Shown here piece by piece: positions 17,196 through 28,000 of a stretch of 64,000 nucleotides of DNA. The notes under the pieces were generated by a model that was given only the letters and a program-made list of their open reading frames with translations, did not search any database and was not told the origin of the DNA. Origin of the DNA: Limibacter armeniacum (GTDB lineage: Bacteria > Bacteroidota > Bacteroidia > Cytophagales > Flammeovirgaceae); the NCBI RefSeq assembly GCF_036880985.1, contig NZ_JBAJNO010000008.1:1795500-1859499 (forward strand), in the 5' to 3' direction. A program made the position numbers and the translations under genes. The number at the start of each line of letters is the position of its first letter. Within the stretch, counting starts at the first letter, position 1.

Positions 17196-18917
17196 ATGAG
17201 ACTAAAGAAACTTAGTTTACTATCAATGCTGGTGATGAGTACAATGACAGCGTGTATGCAAGATGAGTTTGATAACCTTCAAGATCAGGTGAACGACTTG
17301 AATGAACAGGTAACGGACTTAAATGGTAAAGTTGGTGAGTTGGAGGAAATGCAACAACAGGCTTTGATGCAGGCAATTGCAGAGCTTCAGTCATCATTGG
17401 ACTCAATGAGTTCATCAAATGCTGAGAAGTACAATGGGCTACTGGAAAACCTTAAGCTGATTGAAGATGAAGTGGCGAACAACGAGGCAGCAGTTTACTA
17501 TGGAAACCTATTGAAAGACGAAGACTTTGATGCTTTTATGGCACAAGGTGCTACCATCCTGACAGGTAAGGTTACCTTATCCTCTCAAAGTCAGGTTGAA
17601 GCTTTGGTAAATGCAAAAATGATCGGTGGTAGCCTAACGATCAAAGGAGAAGTAGGAAATGTAATGCTCCCTAATTTGGAGAACATTGGGGAAGATCTGA
17701 TGATTCAAGAAGTGTCAGGTGAGACATCTATTCAGTTCGAAAAATTATCTACTGTAGGAGGGGCATTCTATGTCGTAGAAAATCCTGGCCTGACAGAAGT
17801 ACTGGCAAATGGTATTGCTGTGATCAATCATGAACTTTACGTTGAAGCTAACAACGTACTGACTACACTTTCGCTTTCCACTTTGGATAAGGTACAAAAT
17901 ATCTATATCAATGAATATTGGGCAGCGGATCCTAATTATTATGGTTTTGGTGCATTGGCTAACCTGAACTTGTCAGGAACTGATGTATCAAGCGATGTTT
18001 ACATTTCCTATTTGGCTAGGGAAGCTGGTACCTTGTCACTTGGTAAAATCGGAGGTTCATTTACTTGTATCTACACAGGTTTAAGCTCAATTGAGATTAG
18101 TGGTGATATGGTAAATGGCGATTTTATTGTGGAAAATAATATCGTATTGTCTTCGATCGTGGCGGATAACCTGAAACATGTAGAAGGTCAACTGTCAATT
18201 GGACATAATGACAATGGGATAGTCTGGGATGCAATAGAGAAAACAGGGTTGGAAACAATGCCGGCTTTCAGCAAACTGGAATATATTGGAGGTGATGTAT
18301 CGATACAATTCAATGGTGCCATGACCACAATGGATGCATTCAACAATGTAACTGAGGTTAAGGGAGATAATATTTATATCGGATTCAATGGTTTGACTGA
18401 GTTTATCAATGTCTTCAATACTCTGGAGCAAACTGGTGCAAGCCAATATTCAAACGCCAGTATCACAGTAGATGAAAAAACAAACTGGTTTACAGGTTTT
18501 AATGCTTTAACTGAAGCGCTGCATATAAACGTTTCGATCTCCAAGCCATCAGAAGATACTGGAGGTGGTATCAGTGCATTCTCTACAGTATCTGATATTG
18601 CTAAGTTGGAAGGCTTTAATAACATAACAGCAGTTTCAACTTTGAGATTGAATTTGACAGAGGTGACGGACTTCAATGCTTTTGCTGCATTGGAGAATTT
18701 CAAAAACTTCCAGACCTATTTGTATGTGTATTTACCTTCCGATACCAATGTAGGGCTTTGTGCCATGGAGCCTATCCTGGCAAAAGTCAAGAACGGTGAT
18801 TTTGATATCAGCTATAACCCTAACAGAAAGGCTGTATTTTATGATAACGCCACATATTCAGAAGTGGATAGAGATACTGCAATCGATCGATTGACATACC
18901 CTTGTAATCAAAACTAG
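17196..18917 (+). CDS. Coiled-coil surface lipoprotein with beta-repeat body
   Basis: A 573-residue lipoprotein not recognised as a named family. The signal peptide ends at Cys20 (MSTMTAC). Residues about 24-75 form heptads (DNLQDQVNDLNEQVTDLNGK), an Lpp-like trimeric or dimeric coiled coil that would lift the rest off the membrane. From about residue 110 the protein consists of repeated short beta-strand units with spaced Leu/Ile/Val and Asn/Gly turns (for example LTIKGEVGNVMLPNLENIGE), resembling receptor-L or leucine-rich solenoids such as BspA-like surface proteins. Two Cys occur near the C-terminus. It precedes susC by 165 bp and may act as an adhesin or substrate-capture protein for that system; this is inference. 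Confidence 0.8.
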   Translation: MRLKKLSLLSMLVMSTMTACMQDEFDNLQDQVNDLNEQVTDLNGKVGELEEMQQQALMQAIAELQSSLDSMSSSNAEKYNGLLENLKLIEDEVANNEAAVYYGNLLKDEDFDAFMAQGATILTGKVTLSSQSQVEALVNAKMIGGSLTIKGEVGNVMLPNLENIGEDLMIQEVSGETSIQFEKLSTVGGAFYVVENPGLTEVLANGIAVINHELYVEANNVLTTLSLSTLDKVQNIYINEYWAADPNYYGFGALANLNLSGTDVSSDVYISYLAREAGTLSLGKIGGSFTCIYTGLSSIEISGDMVNGDFIVENNIVLSSIVADNLKHVEGQLSIGHNDNGIVWDAIEKTGLETMPAFSKLEYIGGDVSIQFNGAMTTMDAFNNVTEVKGDNIYIGFNGLTEFINVFNTLEQTGASQYSNASITVDEKTNWFTGFNALTEALHINVSISKPSEDTGGGISAFSTVSDIAKLEGFNNITAVSTLRLNLTEVTDFNAFAALENFKNFQTYLYVYLPSDTNVGLCAMEPILAKVKNGDFDISYNPNRKAVFYDNATYSEVDRDTAIDRLTYPCNQN

Positions 18918-19082
18918 CAGTGAGATATAGAGGTCGCTCATAAAATATTACGTGTGAGGTAGTAGAGTGGCCTCTAGCTCATTTTTTAAAAACTGAGCCT
19001 GTATGTAGCATATCTACAATTGGTACTAGCGGTTACTCAATCAGGGTAATATCTTCTATATAAAGCATTTAAATAAACTCCA

Positions 19083-22000
19083 ATGAAAAAATTAATTGGA
19101 TTAGTTCTTTTGAACTTCCTTTTTTTAAACTCATTACTTGCTCAGGAAGTTCGAGTTGAAGGGCATGTACATGATCAGAGTGGTGTAACATTGCCTGGTG
19201 TAAATATAACAGTAACAGGATCAGAGAAAGGAACGGTTTCTAATATTGAAGGCTACTATTCAATTATAGTTCCCAGTGACACCTCAAGCCTTATATTTTC
19301 ATTTATTGGAATGCAAACCATAGTGGAAAATGTAAATGGGCGCTCGAAAGTTAATGTTATAATGAAGGATGCTTCCCAAGAGTTGGAGTCAGTAATTGTC
19401 GTGGCTTATGGTACTTCCACTAAAGAAGCTTTTACAGGTGCTGCAGAAGTCTTGGATGAGAAACTGATTGAAAACAGGCCTGTCACATCCTTTGAAAAAG
19501 CTTTGCAAGGTACAACTGCCGGCCTGATGGTGACAAGTGGTTCAGGACAACCGGGGGCAAGTGCAACGGTTAGGGTTAGAGGCGTGGGATCGCTTAGTGC
19601 AAACAGCGCACCCCTGTATGTATTGGATGGAATTCCAATGGCAGGGTCTATCTCTGACTTGAACCCGAATGACATTGAAGGGATTACAGTACTGAAGGAT
19701 GCGGCTGCGGCTTCACTGTACGGTTCAAGAGCGGCAAATGGTGTAATCCTGATTACCACCAAGCAAGGTAAGTCTGGTAATACTCGAATTTCAGTTAACA
19801 GCCAGTTAGGGGTTTCTCAGCGTATCTCTGATGGTTATGCGCTAATGAATTCAACACAAATCTATGAGCATACATGGTTAGGTTTATACAATCAGGCATT
19901 GCTGAATGGGAAGAGCACTGATGAGGCAAAAAATCTTGCTCATAAAAATGTGGAAAGCATTGTAGGTTTCAATCCTTTCGGTGTTGATGCACCTTTGGAC
20001 AATAATGGCAAGCTGATTCCAGGCACGCTCGTAAATACGGATACAGATTGGAGAGACCTGGTTTACAATACAGGCATCATTCAGAACCATAACCTTAACA
20101 TCATGGGAGGTTCAGATGTGACTAAAGTATTCTTCTCCTTGGGCTATTATGATGATAGTGGTACGACATTGAATTCCAATTTTCAGCGATATACCAGTAA
20201 AGTAAACGTAACCCATAAGATCAATAACTTCCTGACTGCCGGTATCAATACACACTTGTCGTATTCAAAAACCAATGCTCCTCCGAGTGGTACAGAAGGA
20301 GCCAACCCAGTTCGTGCTGCAGAAATCATCAATGCTGCTTCTCCTGTTTACAATGCTGATGGTAGCTATAATTGGGACAACAAGGCTGTATTTGATTTCA
20401 ACCCAATTGGTTTGGCAGAGATGGACAAATACCGTTATGAGACAAAAAGAGGGATTGTCAATTCATATCTGAATGTAGCCATTACACCATCGCTTTCTTT
20501 CAGGACTTCAGCTGGTATTGACAACAGCAATGACAAGGGATTGAATTATTATAACCCTGAGCATGGAAACGGTGCAGGCGTAAATGGTAGAACGACCATG
20601 TCACAGTCAGAGAACCTTGCCTGGAATATTTCAAATATCCTTTCCTATAACATAGAGAACGATTACTCTAACTTGGAGCTTTTGGTAGGCCAAGAAGCAA
20701 TAGGTGAAGACTACTCCTTGATTTCGGCAGGTGTAACGGGATTTTCTGTACCGGGTTATGAGGATATGGTATGGGGATCAAAGCCCGAATCACCAGCAAG
20801 TTTGACATCCTCATGGAACATGATTTCCTATCTGGGACAAGCAAAATATGATTACCAGAACCGTTATTTCCTGAGTGTAAGTATTCGTCGGGATGGTAGC
20901 TCCAGGTTTGGTCAAAACAATAAGTATGGTTTGTTCTACTCAGCAGGCGGTGGCTGGAGAGTTACGGAAGAGTCATGGATGCCACAAATGTCATGGTTGA
21001 ACAACCTGAAATTCAGAGGAAGTTATGGTACTTCAGGAAACAACAGCATCGGAAACTATGCTTCTCTTGGCTTGTACGGTAGTGGAGCTAACTATGGGGG
21101 TTACTCAGGCATAACACCGGTGCAATTATCCAATGATGACTTGAGCTGGGAAAAGATCAGCAGCTTTAACATTGGGATGGAATCTCGCATTCTTAATCGT
21201 ATAGACTTAACCGTTGAGTATTATCAGCGAAAGTCAGATGGGTTGTTGTTTTCTCGTCCACTATCAGCAGCAAAAGGATTTGGTTCTATTCTGACCAACC
21301 TTGGTGCGATGGTTAATACAGGGTATGAAGCTACACTCTCTTATGAAATGATCAGAAGGAAAAACTTGTCTAGCACAATTGGCTTGAACGTGTCTACCAA
21401 TGCCAACAAAATCCTAAGTCTTTCAACAGATCAGATTGTTTCTGGAACCAAACTTCTGGAGGAAGGTAGCAGCATCTACCAGTTTTATATGAGGGAATGG
21501 GCAGGGGTAAACCCTGACAATGGTCAGCCAATGTGGTACGTTAATGCCGACTCGGATGATAAGGAAGGAGACAACTCGCAAGGGTCTGCATTTATGGATC
21601 CATTGGGTAGTGGACGTGAGGTGACAAGTGAATACAATGATGCTGAAAGAATAAGGTTGGGCACTTCCCTGCCAGACTTCTTTGGTGGTGTTAACTACAA
21701 CCTGACATACAAGGGGCTTGAATTGAGCTGCTATTTCTACTTCAGCTATGGAGGAAAGATTTACAATCTGGACTACGCAAGCAACATGCATGATGGGACA
21801 CAGCCAGGATATAATTTGGCAGCAGATGCCATCAATGCTTGGACTCCTAACAATAAGTATACAGATGTGCCGAGGTATGTAGTCAATGGTACTGACAGAG
21901 GCAACGAAATGTCATCCCGTTTCTTGGAAGATGCTTCTTACGTGCGATTGAAGAATATAACGCTGGCTTATAACCTGTCTGAGACACAAAGTGAAAAGCT

Positions 22001-22157
22001 ACACCTGAAGGGGTTGAGAGTGTTTGTATCTGGTGAAAACCTTTGGACACTGACCAACTTCAAGGGCTTTGACCCTGAAGGCGTAATTAATGGTACTACT
22101 AACAACACAGTCCCTGGTGTGAAAGTAATTACTGGTGGATTAAAACTAGACTTATAA
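19083..22157 (+). CDS. SusC/RagA-family TonB-dependent outer membrane transporter
   Basis: A 1024-residue outer membrane receptor. Order of parts: signal peptide (about 1-20), a carboxypeptidase-regulatory-like beta-sandwich (about 23-100, VRVEGHVHDQSGVTLPGVNI), the SusC/RagA hallmark LESVIVVAYGTSTKEAFTGA (about 102-121), a TonB plug domain (about 125-230, with LYVLDGIPM and LKDAAAASLYGSRAANGVI), then the beta-barrel to the C-terminal strand. Together with SusD it forms a pedal-bin importer energised by TonB. No N-terminal sigma-regulating extension is present. Spacing of 6 bp to susD shows coupling. The nature of the downstream genes points to a peptide or protein substrate instead of a glycan, but this is inferred. 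Confidence 0.97.
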   Translation: MKKLIGLVLLNFLFLNSLLAQEVRVEGHVHDQSGVTLPGVNITVTGSEKGTVSNIEGYYSIIVPSDTSSLIFSFIGMQTIVENVNGRSKVNVIMKDASQELESVIVVAYGTSTKEAFTGAAEVLDEKLIENRPVTSFEKALQGTTAGLMVTSGSGQPGASATVRVRGVGSLSANSAPLYVLDGIPMAGSISDLNPNDIEGITVLKDAAAASLYGSRAANGVILITTKQGKSGNTRISVNSQLGVSQRISDGYALMNSTQIYEHTWLGLYNQALLNGKSTDEAKNLAHKNVESIVGFNPFGVDAPLDNNGKLIPGTLVNTDTDWRDLVYNTGIIQNHNLNIMGGSDVTKVFFSLGYYDDSGTTLNSNFQRYTSKVNVTHKINNFLTAGINTHLSYSKTNAPPSGTEGANPVRAAEIINAASPVYNADGSYNWDNKAVFDFNPIGLAEMDKYRYETKRGIVNSYLNVAITPSLSFRTSAGIDNSNDKGLNYYNPEHGNGAGVNGRTTMSQSENLAWNISNILSYNIENDYSNLELLVGQEAIGEDYSLISAGVTGFSVPGYEDMVWGSKPESPASLTSSWNMISYLGQAKYDYQNRYFLSVSIRRDGSSRFGQNNKYGLFYSAGGGWRVTEESWMPQMSWLNNLKFRGSYGTSGNNSIGNYASLGLYGSGANYGGYSGITPVQLSNDDLSWEKISSFNIGMESRILNRIDLTVEYYQRKSDGLLFSRPLSAAKGFGSILTNLGAMVNTGYEATLSYEMIRRKNLSSTIGLNVSTNANKILSLSTDQIVSGTKLLEEGSSIYQFYMREWAGVNPDNGQPMWYVNADSDDKEGDNSQGSAFMDPLGSGREVTSEYNDAERIRLGTSLPDFFGGVNYNLTYKGLELSCYFYFSYGGKIYNLDYASNMHDGTQPGYNLAADAINAWTPNNKYTDVPRYVVNGTDRGNEMSSRFLEDASYVRLKNITLAYNLSETQSEKLHLKGLRVFVSGENLWTLTNFKGFDPEGVINGTTNNTVPGVKVITGGLKLDL

Positions 22158-22163
22158 TCAACA

Positions 22164-23585
22164 ATGAAAGCATTATCATTAATTAAAAACATTTTTACCC
22201 TATCCCTATTGCTGTTGTTTATGACAGCATGTAATGAGGACTTTCTGGAATTGGAACCAACCGATTCTATCTCAGAAGGAAAAGTGTTCGAATCGTACAC
22301 AATTGCTGAGGCAGCACTGGTTGGCGCATATGACCAGCTGAGTAATCCTTCATTTGAGGGGCTTTATGTACCGATTATGGCTGATATAATTGGTGAAGAT
22401 GTAATGATCAACGCTGTTGATAACTGGAATTGGTTTGTTCCGGTATATCAGATGAATGTATTGCCTAACTACACATATGTGAATTCCCCGTGGTGGGCAG
22501 GCTACAAACTGATCTATGATGTAAACAAGTTGATTAAAAATGTTCAGAAGATTCCTGATGCTACTGCCGATCAAAAGAATAGATTGGAGGGAGAAGCGAG
22601 AGCGCTGAGGGCTTTTGTCATGCTTAAGTTAGCTCAAATATACTCGCCAGCTTATTCCAAAGACAATACTGCACCGTCTATCCTGCTGGTCACAGATATA
22701 TTGGAGGCTGATGACGATGATATCGGTCGATCTACACTGAAAGAGGTGTATGAGCAGATTGAAAATGATTTGCTGACTGCTATTAGCCTTTTGGAGGAAA
22801 AGAAAGACAAAGGGTTTGTGGACCAGCGTGCAGCGAAAGCGATGCTAGCAAGGACTTACCTTGATATGGAAAACTGGCAAAAGGCAAGGGATATGGCTAA
22901 AGAGGCTTATGAAGGGCTTGAGCTGATGTCAATTTCTGAAATGTATAGTGGTTTCAGTACACGTAACTCAGAGACGATTTTTACGATTGCCTATACACAG
23001 GAGGATAACAATGTTTACCTGTCTCTTCCTTCATTTTACTGGCCAGTTGGCGGTTATAGCTCCATGAGAGCCAATGATCAGTTTGTTGATTTATTTAACT
23101 ATCAGGATGCCAGAGGTGGCTTTTTCCTTCAGCAAGATGATATCGATGCTGAAAGATTCCTAATCCTCAAGTTTGGTCACAATAATGTGGTGGGTAATGC
23201 TGAAAGAATCTCCATCAGGGCATCTGAAATGTACCTGATTGAGGCTGAGTGCGAGGCTGAACTGGGTAATTATACTGCCGCTCAAGAGGCGTTGTATCAA
23301 ATACAGCAACGCTCATACCCTGGCGTACAGAAGAGTAAGGCAACGGATGAGCAACTGGTGAATGAAATTCTACTGGAGAGAAGAAAAGAATTGTTTGGCG
23401 AAGGGTTTAGGTGGAATGATATCAAAAGAAGGCAACAATCTTTTTCACGTGGAGGTGACCACTGGGTGACATTCAATTATAGCCCAGCTGATGCTGACTA
23501 CTACCGTCTGACATTCCCGATTCCGCAATCAGAGATCGATGCCAATAAAATGATCGATCTAAATGACCAGAATGAGGGCTATTAA
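22164..23585 (+). CDS. SusD/RagB-family surface lipoprotein
   Basis: A 473-residue lipoprotein with the lipobox at Cys23 (LLLFMTAC) followed by NEDFLELEPTDSISEGKVF, the typical SusD N-terminus. TPR-like helices appear as in the family (LEGEARALRAFVMLKLAQIY, with the RALRAF signature), and the C-terminal half contains ISIRASEMYLIEAECEAELG and ILLERRKELFGEGFRWNDIKR, both family hallmarks. It caps the SusC barrel and captures substrate at the cell surface. It starts 6 bp after susC and ends 23 bp before the next lipoprotein gene. Confidence 0.97.
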   Translation: MKALSLIKNIFTLSLLLLFMTACNEDFLELEPTDSISEGKVFESYTIAEAALVGAYDQLSNPSFEGLYVPIMADIIGEDVMINAVDNWNWFVPVYQMNVLPNYTYVNSPWWAGYKLIYDVNKLIKNVQKIPDATADQKNRLEGEARALRAFVMLKLAQIYSPAYSKDNTAPSILLVTDILEADDDDIGRSTLKEVYEQIENDLLTAISLLEEKKDKGFVDQRAAKAMLARTYLDMENWQKARDMAKEAYEGLELMSISEMYSGFSTRNSETIFTIAYTQEDNNVYLSLPSFYWPVGGYSSMRANDQFVDLFNYQDARGGFFLQQDDIDAERFLILKFGHNNVVGNAERISIRASEMYLIEAECEAELGNYTAAQEALYQIQQRSYPGVQKSKATDEQLVNEILLERRKELFGEGFRWNDIKRRQQSFSRGGDHWVTFNYSPADADYYRLTFPIPQSEIDANKMIDLNDQNEGY

Positions 23586-23608
23586 TCAAGAAATAGAGCG
23601 TGATACAC

Positions 23609-25051
23609 ATGAAAAGATGTTATAAGCTACTTTACAGTATACTGATAGCACAAGTACTGCTATTGGGAAGCTGCAAAGACAATCAAGAACCAGTTTACCT
23701 GAATCCCAACGCCGGCCAGAGCTATATTGATATTGAGAATGAAGGCTATGTGGTAGAGCTGAATGCCGTACCTGTTGAGGACGGGCAACAAGGCACTTGG
23801 AAAATATATATAGGGAACAATGGCTCGTTTGAGGATATCCATAACCCAAGATCCAAGTTTTATGGGGAACCGGGAGAATCCTATCAGCTAGGTTGGGAAG
23901 TGAGCGAGAGAGGTGAATATGAAGCATCTGTCATCACAGTTTCCTTCAAGCCTTTGAACCCGATTATTTTATCCTCGATGAATGAGGAGACGTTACTGAA
24001 TAACGTCTCCTGCCAGCTGGAAGCTGAGGCGCCAAGATTTGGTGCTACGGGGCATTGGGAAGTAATCAAAGGTGCTGATGGACGCGTGGAAAACCAGGAT
24101 AACCCTATCGCTACTTTTATAGGAAAAGATGAAAGTAAATATACAGTTAGCTGGGTGTTGACTTACGGATCTAAGGAAGTCGCCACTGAAATGACATTCT
24201 ATACTGACATACTGAAAGCCTATGCGGGTGAGGACCGTCTGGATATCAAAACTCCTAAAGAAAACACAGAAAAATATTTTACGCTGGAAGGTTACTTGCC
24301 GGCAGGGGCGAATGGGAAGTGGTCGATAATTGATGGAGTAGGAGCAAAGCTCTATAGTGAAAATAACCCTGCCTCCCTGTTTAAAGGCCTGCCTGATTCC
24401 GTGTATACCCTTACCTGGACAGTGAACCTTGATGAGTTCTCATCGGTCGATACCGTAAATGTTCGCTTTAGAGGAAAGTGGGGCGTATGGGTTGATGAGC
24501 GAGACCAACAGGCTTACCGTTTTACGGAGATCAATGGCCTTGAATGGATGTCTGACAATTTCAACCATGCCACCAACCCAGGTACTGGCTCCTTCTACTA
24601 TGGACATGTAGAGAGGGGGGTAGTACAAGATGGAATTCCTCTTGAAACAGAAGAAGACAGAAAAAAATACGGTCGTTTGTACACCTATGAAACTGTCGTG
24701 AATGAAGCGCCTGAAGGCTGGAGGTTGCCTACAGGTGCTGAGTGGGAAGATTTAATCAACACAATGGGAGGACCATTTTACGCGAAAGAAAAACTTATTT
24801 CTGAGGGTGAATCAGGGGTTGATTTAGGGCTTTCCGGGTATTTGGAAATATCCAGTTCATCTGATCCTGCATACAGAAATGTGTTCAGAGGCCAGGATTA
24901 TGAAGCGTTTTACTGGACCAGTGATTTTTCTGAATCCAATGGGTATGGTCTGGCGCTTTTCCTTTCTGCCAATAGTGAAGAAATGGGACCCGCAGTAATT
25001 CCATTTTATTACTACGCGCTTCCGGTAAGATATGTAAGGGAAGTACAATAG
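23609..25051 (+). CDS. FISUMP-domain lipoprotein with three Ig-like repeats
   Basis: A 480-residue surface lipoprotein. I prefer the ATG at 23609 (MKRCYKLLYSILIAQ) over a GTG 9 bp upstream. The lipobox Cys is in LLLGSC. Three tandem beta-sandwich repeats of about 85 residues follow, each with the pattern G-x-W-x-I ... NP ... F-x-G ... Y-x-x-x-W (starting GTWKIYIGNNG, GHWEVIKGADG and GKWSIIDGVGA). The C-terminal 180 residues are a Fibrobacter succinogenes major paralogous domain: YRFTEINGLEWMSDNFN, GRLYTYETVVNEAPEGWRLP, then FYWTSDFSE. It occupies the place where SusE/SusF-like accessory lipoproteins stand, so a ligand-binding role is likely. Confidence 0.88.
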   Translation: MKRCYKLLYSILIAQVLLLGSCKDNQEPVYLNPNAGQSYIDIENEGYVVELNAVPVEDGQQGTWKIYIGNNGSFEDIHNPRSKFYGEPGESYQLGWEVSERGEYEASVITVSFKPLNPIILSSMNEETLLNNVSCQLEAEAPRFGATGHWEVIKGADGRVENQDNPIATFIGKDESKYTVSWVLTYGSKEVATEMTFYTDILKAYAGEDRLDIKTPKENTEKYFTLEGYLPAGANGKWSIIDGVGAKLYSENNPASLFKGLPDSVYTLTWTVNLDEFSSVDTVNVRFRGKWGVWVDERDQQAYRFTEINGLEWMSDNFNHATNPGTGSFYYGHVERGVVQDGIPLETEEDRKKYGRLYTYETVVNEAPEGWRLPTGAEWEDLINTMGGPFYAKEKLISEGESGVDLGLSGYLEISSSSDPAYRNVFRGQDYEAFYWTSDFSESNGYGLALFLSANSEEMGPAVIPFYYYALPVRYVREVQ

Positions 25052-25084
25052 AGACTAATTCAAGAAGTAAGAAGCGTTTATACT

Positions 25085-28000
25085 ATGAAGAAGACAATAT
25101 TATTTTTGTGGCTCTCTTTGTGCTTTTTTGGAGGGCATACAATATTGGCACAGAATGGCCAGAATAATAGTTCTGGTGATTTCGTAAGTGGTAAGGTTCG
25201 TATCAAATTCAAGGAGGAGCATATAAAAAACACCACCAACTTTCGAGTTGCTGCTACTGAAAAAAACAGTAAGGTGGTAGGCCTTCAAAGTGTGGATAAC
25301 GTGAGTAAGGAAATCGGTATTCACAACGTGAAAAGAGTGTTTCCTTTTTCTCCAAAATTTGAAGCCAAACACAGGAAATATGGATTGCATTTATGGTATG
25401 AGGTAGAGTTTGATACTACCGAGTCTCCTATGAATGTATTGAAGAAATATGAGAAGCTGGCTGAGATTGAAATCGTAAAACCTGTGTATCGAAAACATAG
25501 GATTGATGGGGAAAGAAAGCCTGTTGTCTTCACACCAACCAGCACTGAAGCCAAGATGATGTCAGCTGAAGAGGAGAATTTTAATGACCCGTTATTGCCG
25601 GATCAGTGGCATTATGGTAATGATGGCAGGGTTGGAGAAGCGGATTTTGATATTGATCTGCTGGAAGCTTGGCAAACAACCTCAGGTAGCTCAAATGTAA
25701 TTGTATCGGTAGTGGATCAGGGGGTTGATGTTGAACATGAAGACCTTGCTGACAATATTTGGGTAAATACAGCCGAGTTGAATGGTAAAGAAGGGGTGGA
25801 TGATGATGGTAATGGTTATATAGATGATTATTACGGATGGAACTTCAGCGTGGATGGCAGTATTACGCCTGGAGATCACGGTACACACGTAGCCGGAACG
25901 GTTGGTGCAGTAAGCAACAATGGTATTGGAGTAGCAGGTGTTGCAGGTGGTGATGGCAGTGGCAATGGCGTTAAGATCATGTCTTGTCAGGTTTTTGATA
26001 CCCGAGTAAATGGAGGGTTGAACTTTGCAGAAGCCATCGTGTATGGCGCTGACAATGGTGCTGTCATTTCACAAAACTCGTGGGGGTATAATCTGGAAAA
26101 TTACTATGAGCAAGAAGTACTGGATGCGATTAAGTACTTTATTGCGGAAGCAGGACAGTATGAAGGTAGCCCAATGAAGGGTGGTATCCTGTTTTTTGCG
26201 GCAGGAAATAATGCGGCTGAAGGCACCCGTTACCCAGGTGCTTTTGATGAAGTGATTGCGGTGACGGCAACAGGACCTTCAGGGTTTCCGGCGCCTTACA
26301 CCAACTTTGGGGAATGGACAGATATAGCAGCTCCAGGCGGTGATATGACCAATTTTAGTGATGAAGGAGGAGTATTGAGTACCTTGCCGAATAATAAGTA
26401 TGGCTATATGCAAGGGACGTCAATGGCTTGTCCGCATGCTTCAGGTGTAGCTGCTTTGATTGTTGCGAAGTTTGGTGGAGAAGACTTTACTTCAAGTGAC
26501 TTAAGGCGAATCATGTTGAACTCTGTGGATCGCTTTATTTTTCAGCACGACAATAAGTACGGGAAGGGGTATTTAAATGCCGCAAAATCATTGATGGATG
26601 ATGAGCGTATACCACCAGTAGCGATTACCGATTTGCGTGCTATCGAGGTGTTCCATAATGAGATCAGACTATCCTGGACGGTTCCCCAAGACCCAGATGG
26701 GACAGAGCCAAGTGAATATTACTTAGCGATTGGTGAATCGGAAATTACTGCCGAAAATTTTGACAATCAGATGTTGTTCCTGCTGGAAAATAACTTGGCT
26801 GCGGGTGAGGAGTTCCAACAGAATATCGGTGGTTTCCTAAAGGAGAAAGACTATTGGTTTGCCATCAAATCAGCTGACCAGTTTGAAAACACTTCCACTA
26901 TTTCCAATATTCTGCATGTAAAGACTTCCAAGGAGCCACATTTTATGGAATCTACAAGAATTGTGGATCTCGAGATAGATGTCAATGAGAACCCTCTGGT
27001 TCAGTTTCCACTTTCATTCTCCAATATAGGGGAAGGCATCGTCTATTGGGAGACCTCCATCAGTAATGAAGACTATTACTTTGTTCCACAAGATGAGGTG
27101 GAAGTAAGCAGCAATGTATTGATGTATAAGTCTGCTGAATCATACGCTATTACGGCCAGTGAAGAAAATAACTTGGTAACCCATTCAGCTGTAAAAGCAA
27201 TAAGTGAAGAGCTATTATCGGAAGCCTCGCTTTCAGTCAACAATTATTGGGAACATGATGATACGGAGTTTATATCAGGCTTATCTTATGAGAATGAGAA
27301 CCCTCCTAGTTTTTTGGCTGGCTCTGGTGATCCAAACGCAGGGCTTATTTTTGCCACACGTTTCCATATTCCTTATGACTACTCGTTTAACCTGACACAC
27401 TTGGAGGTGGGTTTAATTCCTGAAATCAATCACAAGCCAATTACTGTGGAAATCAAGAAGGGGTCCCGTAGACACCCAGTCGAAGCGCAAACAGTATATG
27501 TTCAGGAGTACTACCCAGACACTACCAATGTCATGAAGTACTACAGGATTCCGATCTATAGACCACAAAGGTTTGAGGATGATGAACACTTTTGGGTAGT
27601 GCTTCATTTCCCTAAGGAAATGGCTTATCCGTTGCTGACGCAGTTTGGTAATGAATATCCTTGGGAGACATTTATTCTCTCCAGAGATAATGGCAGAACA
27701 TACGAAGAGGCTATTAATCTATTGGTAAGACCTGTCATCCCTATGTTGAGGGTGATGAGTACAGGGAATGATGGGTCTTATGTATTTTTAGATCCAAACA
27801 ATGGCGAAATCCATGCAGGAGACTCCAATCATGTTACAGGCTTGATTGATGCGAAAAACCTGACAAATGGTGACCATCTGGCTTCATTGGGGATTGTGAC
27901 CAATGATATTCATAAGCCGATGATAAACATTGAGGTCAAGGTACGTGTGAAAGGTCAGCTTCCTGCAATGAATACGGGTCAAGTACAGGAGTTTAGTGCT

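Noticed and set aside
17196..18917. Phage tail-fibre or prophage fragment
   Set aside because: The protein has a lipoprotein signal and no phage genes occur nearby.
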